DNA from: Trametes villosa | Taxonomy: Eukaryota > Basidiomycota > Agaricomycetes > Polyporales > Polyporaceae | Assembly: GCA_002964805.2 (NCBI GenBank) | Contig: PUDQ02000054.1 | Span: forward strand, 1 to 53,047 | Length of the DNA stretch: 53,047 bases | Reading direction: 5' to 3' | Shown: positions 50,456 to 53,047 of the stretch, in pieces | How the letters are laid out: each line of letters begins with the position of its first letter | How positions within the stretch are numbered: the first letter of the stretch is position 1 | The notes under the pieces: generated by a model | The model's database searches: none | Seen by the model: only the letters and a program-made list of their open reading frames with translations | What the model was told of the DNA's origin: nothing | Made by a program: the position numbers and the translations under genes

Positions 50456-53047
50456 ATGGGGAAAAAACGCACCGGGATCGCTCAACCTCGTGCGCGGAAG
50501 CCCAAGAAGACCAACAAGGACAGCGATGACCCCACTGCCGGTGACGGGCGCCGTTGGGCAACTGGCACGAAGTTTCGTTTCCTCGACGCTCGCCTCGACG
50601 CTTGGAGGACTGCAGAGGACTTGAACGACGCCTCCACGTTCTACGACAACATCACGCTCTTGTTCATCAAGAAGTACGGCTGGGACCTGCCCATCGAGAC
50701 TGACCTCCCCGGGGCCACCGAGGACCCTTCGGAGGCCGACCTGCAGAACGTCCTCGACGACGCCGGGCTGTCCAAGGAGGAGAAAGCTCGTCGCAGCGAG
50801 GTTTATCACACTGCGCGCGATGTACGTGTTGCTCTATTCGCTCAGTGGTTTCTTATGCTAACTAGAGTGAGAGTAGAAGATACAACGCTGGTTTCGCTAT
50901 CACGGCCAGAAGACCTTGACTACCGACAAGGTGGACGGCCTGGAGAAGGTCCTCCGAGACTTCACTTCCCAGTCGAAGGGTCCCCGCCGCGTCGCCCTTC
51001 ACCAGTACTACCAGCGGCTGCACTACGACACCCGCGTCCAACCGGTACTAGAAGTCGAGTTCGAGCAACTCGTGAAGGATGCTAAGGCTCGCGGAGAGAC
51101 GCCCCCGAAGTTTGTCAACGTGCTCAATCAAACGGCGAAGCGGCTGCTTGAAGAGGAGAGCGCGGAGTTCAGGGCTGAGCTGAAGCAGCAAATGGAGGCT
51201 GAGTACGGGGCTGAGGTTGCGGCGGCATCCAAGGCGTCTGCAACGTCAGCGGCGCCTCCATCCACGCCGGACGACTTCGACAGGTAAGTAAGGCTATCGC
51301 TTCCTTTCTGCGCGTGCTAACGTATATTTAGAGAGTTTGAGGCTGCAGGTAAATGGCTTGGCCCATTCGCAGATTACCTCTCAGGGCGCCTGGGCATGAA
51401 CGTGTCCATACTGCTCGCCGGCCCTGTGGCTCGCAACGGCGGCGCGATTGAGCTTCATGGGTGAGTTTCTCACCATGTTCTCGAGTGCCTATGCTTACAA
51501 ATACCAGTGTTCACTCCGGCAAGTCTGACGAGCTGTCTCCAAGACTATGGCCCGACTACGACCAGGCTGGATACCAGGCCATGTCAAAGTCAATGATTCG
51601 GTTTGCCCACGCTTGCTTTTGTACGTATCGTCGCACCAGCCTCTTGTTCTCTTGCTAACCAACTGCCTACAGCGCAGGACAATTGTCAGGCTCGTGCTTT
51701 GCCCGGAACATCCGTCGATGCGCCGGCAGCCAGCACTTCGAGAGGGCATCTTCATGGCGCCTCCGCTTCCCCATCGCCGTCCTCTAGCCGACACAGCACC
51801 CCCGCGCCGTCCCTACCTAAGACGCGCCTCATACCCTCGCCCCTTCTCAACGCCGCGTCTCGAGCTCTCGCCACCCGGTCAATTACGCCGGGCTCCACTC
51901 CAACGCCCAGCCCCCTTCGGTCTACATTCTTTTCCAGGGACGAGCTGCCACCACCCCTACCCAGTCCCAATCCGTTCGATGTCACGACTCCGCGCAGGTC
52001 TCAGCCTCCGCTTGCATCGCTGCCCCTGCCGCCTGGTAGCCCTTCAACCCCCCGACTTGGCCCTCCCTTCCAACTCTCACTAAACGACTCTGCCGATCGC
52101 CACCCCGGGCTCAGCACTGAGCCAGCCTTCAGAGCTGGCTCGCACGAGAGCGGGCAAGACCAGGAGCTTGCGCCGGGGCGTTCTACACCCTCGACGCCTG
52201 TAGCGTCCTCTTCGCACTCGTCGGGATTGGCGTCCTCGAAGCCCACGGCATCTTCGGCACCCGGAACGCCCTCGATAACCTCTATGCTCGCGGCAGGCTC
52301 GATGCTTACAGCATCCTCCACGCCTGCAGCGTCATCTGCGCCCGCAACGTCGTCTGCGCCCGCAACGTCATCCACGCCTTTGGCGTCCTTGATGCCTGCG
52401 GCGGTCTCCGCGCTCGCGACGTCCCCCACGCTCGCCGCAGCCTCCGCGTCCGCGAAGCCCACCGCACCCGCAATACCTTCGACGCCCTCAGCGACATCGA
52501 CACCTGCGACAACCTCGACGACATCAACACCCACGACAACCTTGACGACCTCGAGGTCCAAGTCGCCCGCGACACCCGCGACGTCCCATGCGCCCGCGGC
52601 GTCAACGCCATCCTCAACGCCCGCGCGGCCCCCCCAAACGTGCACGACGCTTGCATCATCCACGACGTCGGCGGTTTCTTTCAACGCCCCTCCGAGTACC
52701 GCCCTTCGCGCGCCCGATCTAGTCGACTGCCCGGTCGACACTTGCCGGATAGTTCAATATCTCCTGGGGCACGGGGGATGGGGTCCGACATGGGAGCGTT
52801 GTGTCAGCGCGTGGGTCGAGATCGAGTCGCTGGCGGGGTTTGCACCGCGAGGCCGCTTCCTCAAGCCCACCGAGGGACGTCCGTCCGAGGTCGCCCTATG
52901 GATGAAGCATCACCGTCCGCTTGAAGACGTCCCCCTCCACAACATCTCGGCCTTCGCTACGCAGTGGTGGGCCTGGTGGCGCCACAACCAGCCCATCAAC
53001 CGCCCAAAGGACGAGGCTGGCGCGTACGTACACCGACCGGACCAGCA
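50456..53047 (+). CDS. Unrecognised Agaricomycete repeat-associated protein, 3'-truncated by window
   Basis: Exons 50456-50821, about 50883-51283, 51332-51460, 51508-51620 and 51673 to the window edge, phases consistent and still open at 53047. It begins MGKKRTGIAQPRARKPKKTN (basic). Helical segments follow: WRTAEDLNDASTFYDNITLLFIKKYGWDLP, ALHQYYQRLHYDTRVQPVLE, and a stretch GMNVSILLAGPVARNGGAIELH. About 300 residues of Ser/Thr/Ala/Pro repeats (TPATTSTTSTPTTTL) follow, then a C-terminal domain (LLGHGGWGPTWERCVSAWVEIE, FATQWWAWWRHNQP). Similar architecture recurs in Agaricomycete transposon-rich regions, as I remember it, without known function. Upstream ATGs in frame exist, but this start follows the basic family-like N-terminus. 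Confidence 0.6.

Overview
The window reads as accessory, transposon-dense DNA of a filamentous basidiomycete, most likely an Agaricomycete. Genes carry many short introns (about 50-60 nt, GTRNGY...YAG). The element set is typical of that class: Copia and Gypsy retroelements, a Helitron-type Rep-helicase, and a KDZ (Kyakuja/Dileera/Zisupton) transposase paired with a TET/JBP dioxygenase. I saw no rRNA, tRNA or CRISPR. All calls come from reading the sequence by eye; no database was searched.

Layout. 1-1652 is the 5' part of a Copia element (Gag and protease), cut by a Gypsy element on the minus strand (1653 to about 6045). That Gypsy element keeps a 3' LTR, half of its pol and an oppositely oriented, intron-containing accessory gene. 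6046-7217 is simple-sequence repeat. From 7218 to 45404 lies one minus-strand KDZ transposase gene. Its exons 1-6 are at 43705-45404 and its remaining exons at 7218-9312. The exons join in phase across one intron, and that intron has been expanded from about 70 nt to 34,392 nt. Upstream of KDZ, on the same strand, is its usual partner, a TET/JBP-like dioxygenase (45629 to about 47.8 kb). Next come a two-domain RNase H1-N/viroplasmin-like gene (48705-50038) and a divergent gene of an unrecognised family that runs off the right edge.

The insert in the KDZ intron (about 9373-43690) has near-identical inverted ends and its own genes. In order these are a 2,511-codon Rep-helicase with a C-terminal ubiquitin-protease-like domain, two tandem F-box-like paralogues, a 157-bp satellite, and an array of covarying hairpins. 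They are followed by a 1,351-codon gene joining a 2OG-Fe(II) dioxygenase to a helix-hairpin-helix region, a 351-codon unknown gene, and a 696-codon unknown gene. Two later insertions sit inside it. A gag-only LTR retrotransposon (23792-31372) interrupts the dioxygenase gene. A 2.6-kb foldback element (39920-42534) interrupts the 696-codon gene. Removing each insert with one target duplication restores an uninterrupted reading phase, apart from a single TAG codon in the second gene.

The likely order of events is: KDZ-TET transposon, then the 34-kb inverted-repeat element entering its intron, then the LTR and foldback insertions inside that. The least expected features are the large TIR-bounded element carrying a base-oxidation-type enzyme, the antisense cysteine-cluster genes found in two unrelated LTR elements, and the hairpin array with compensating base changes.
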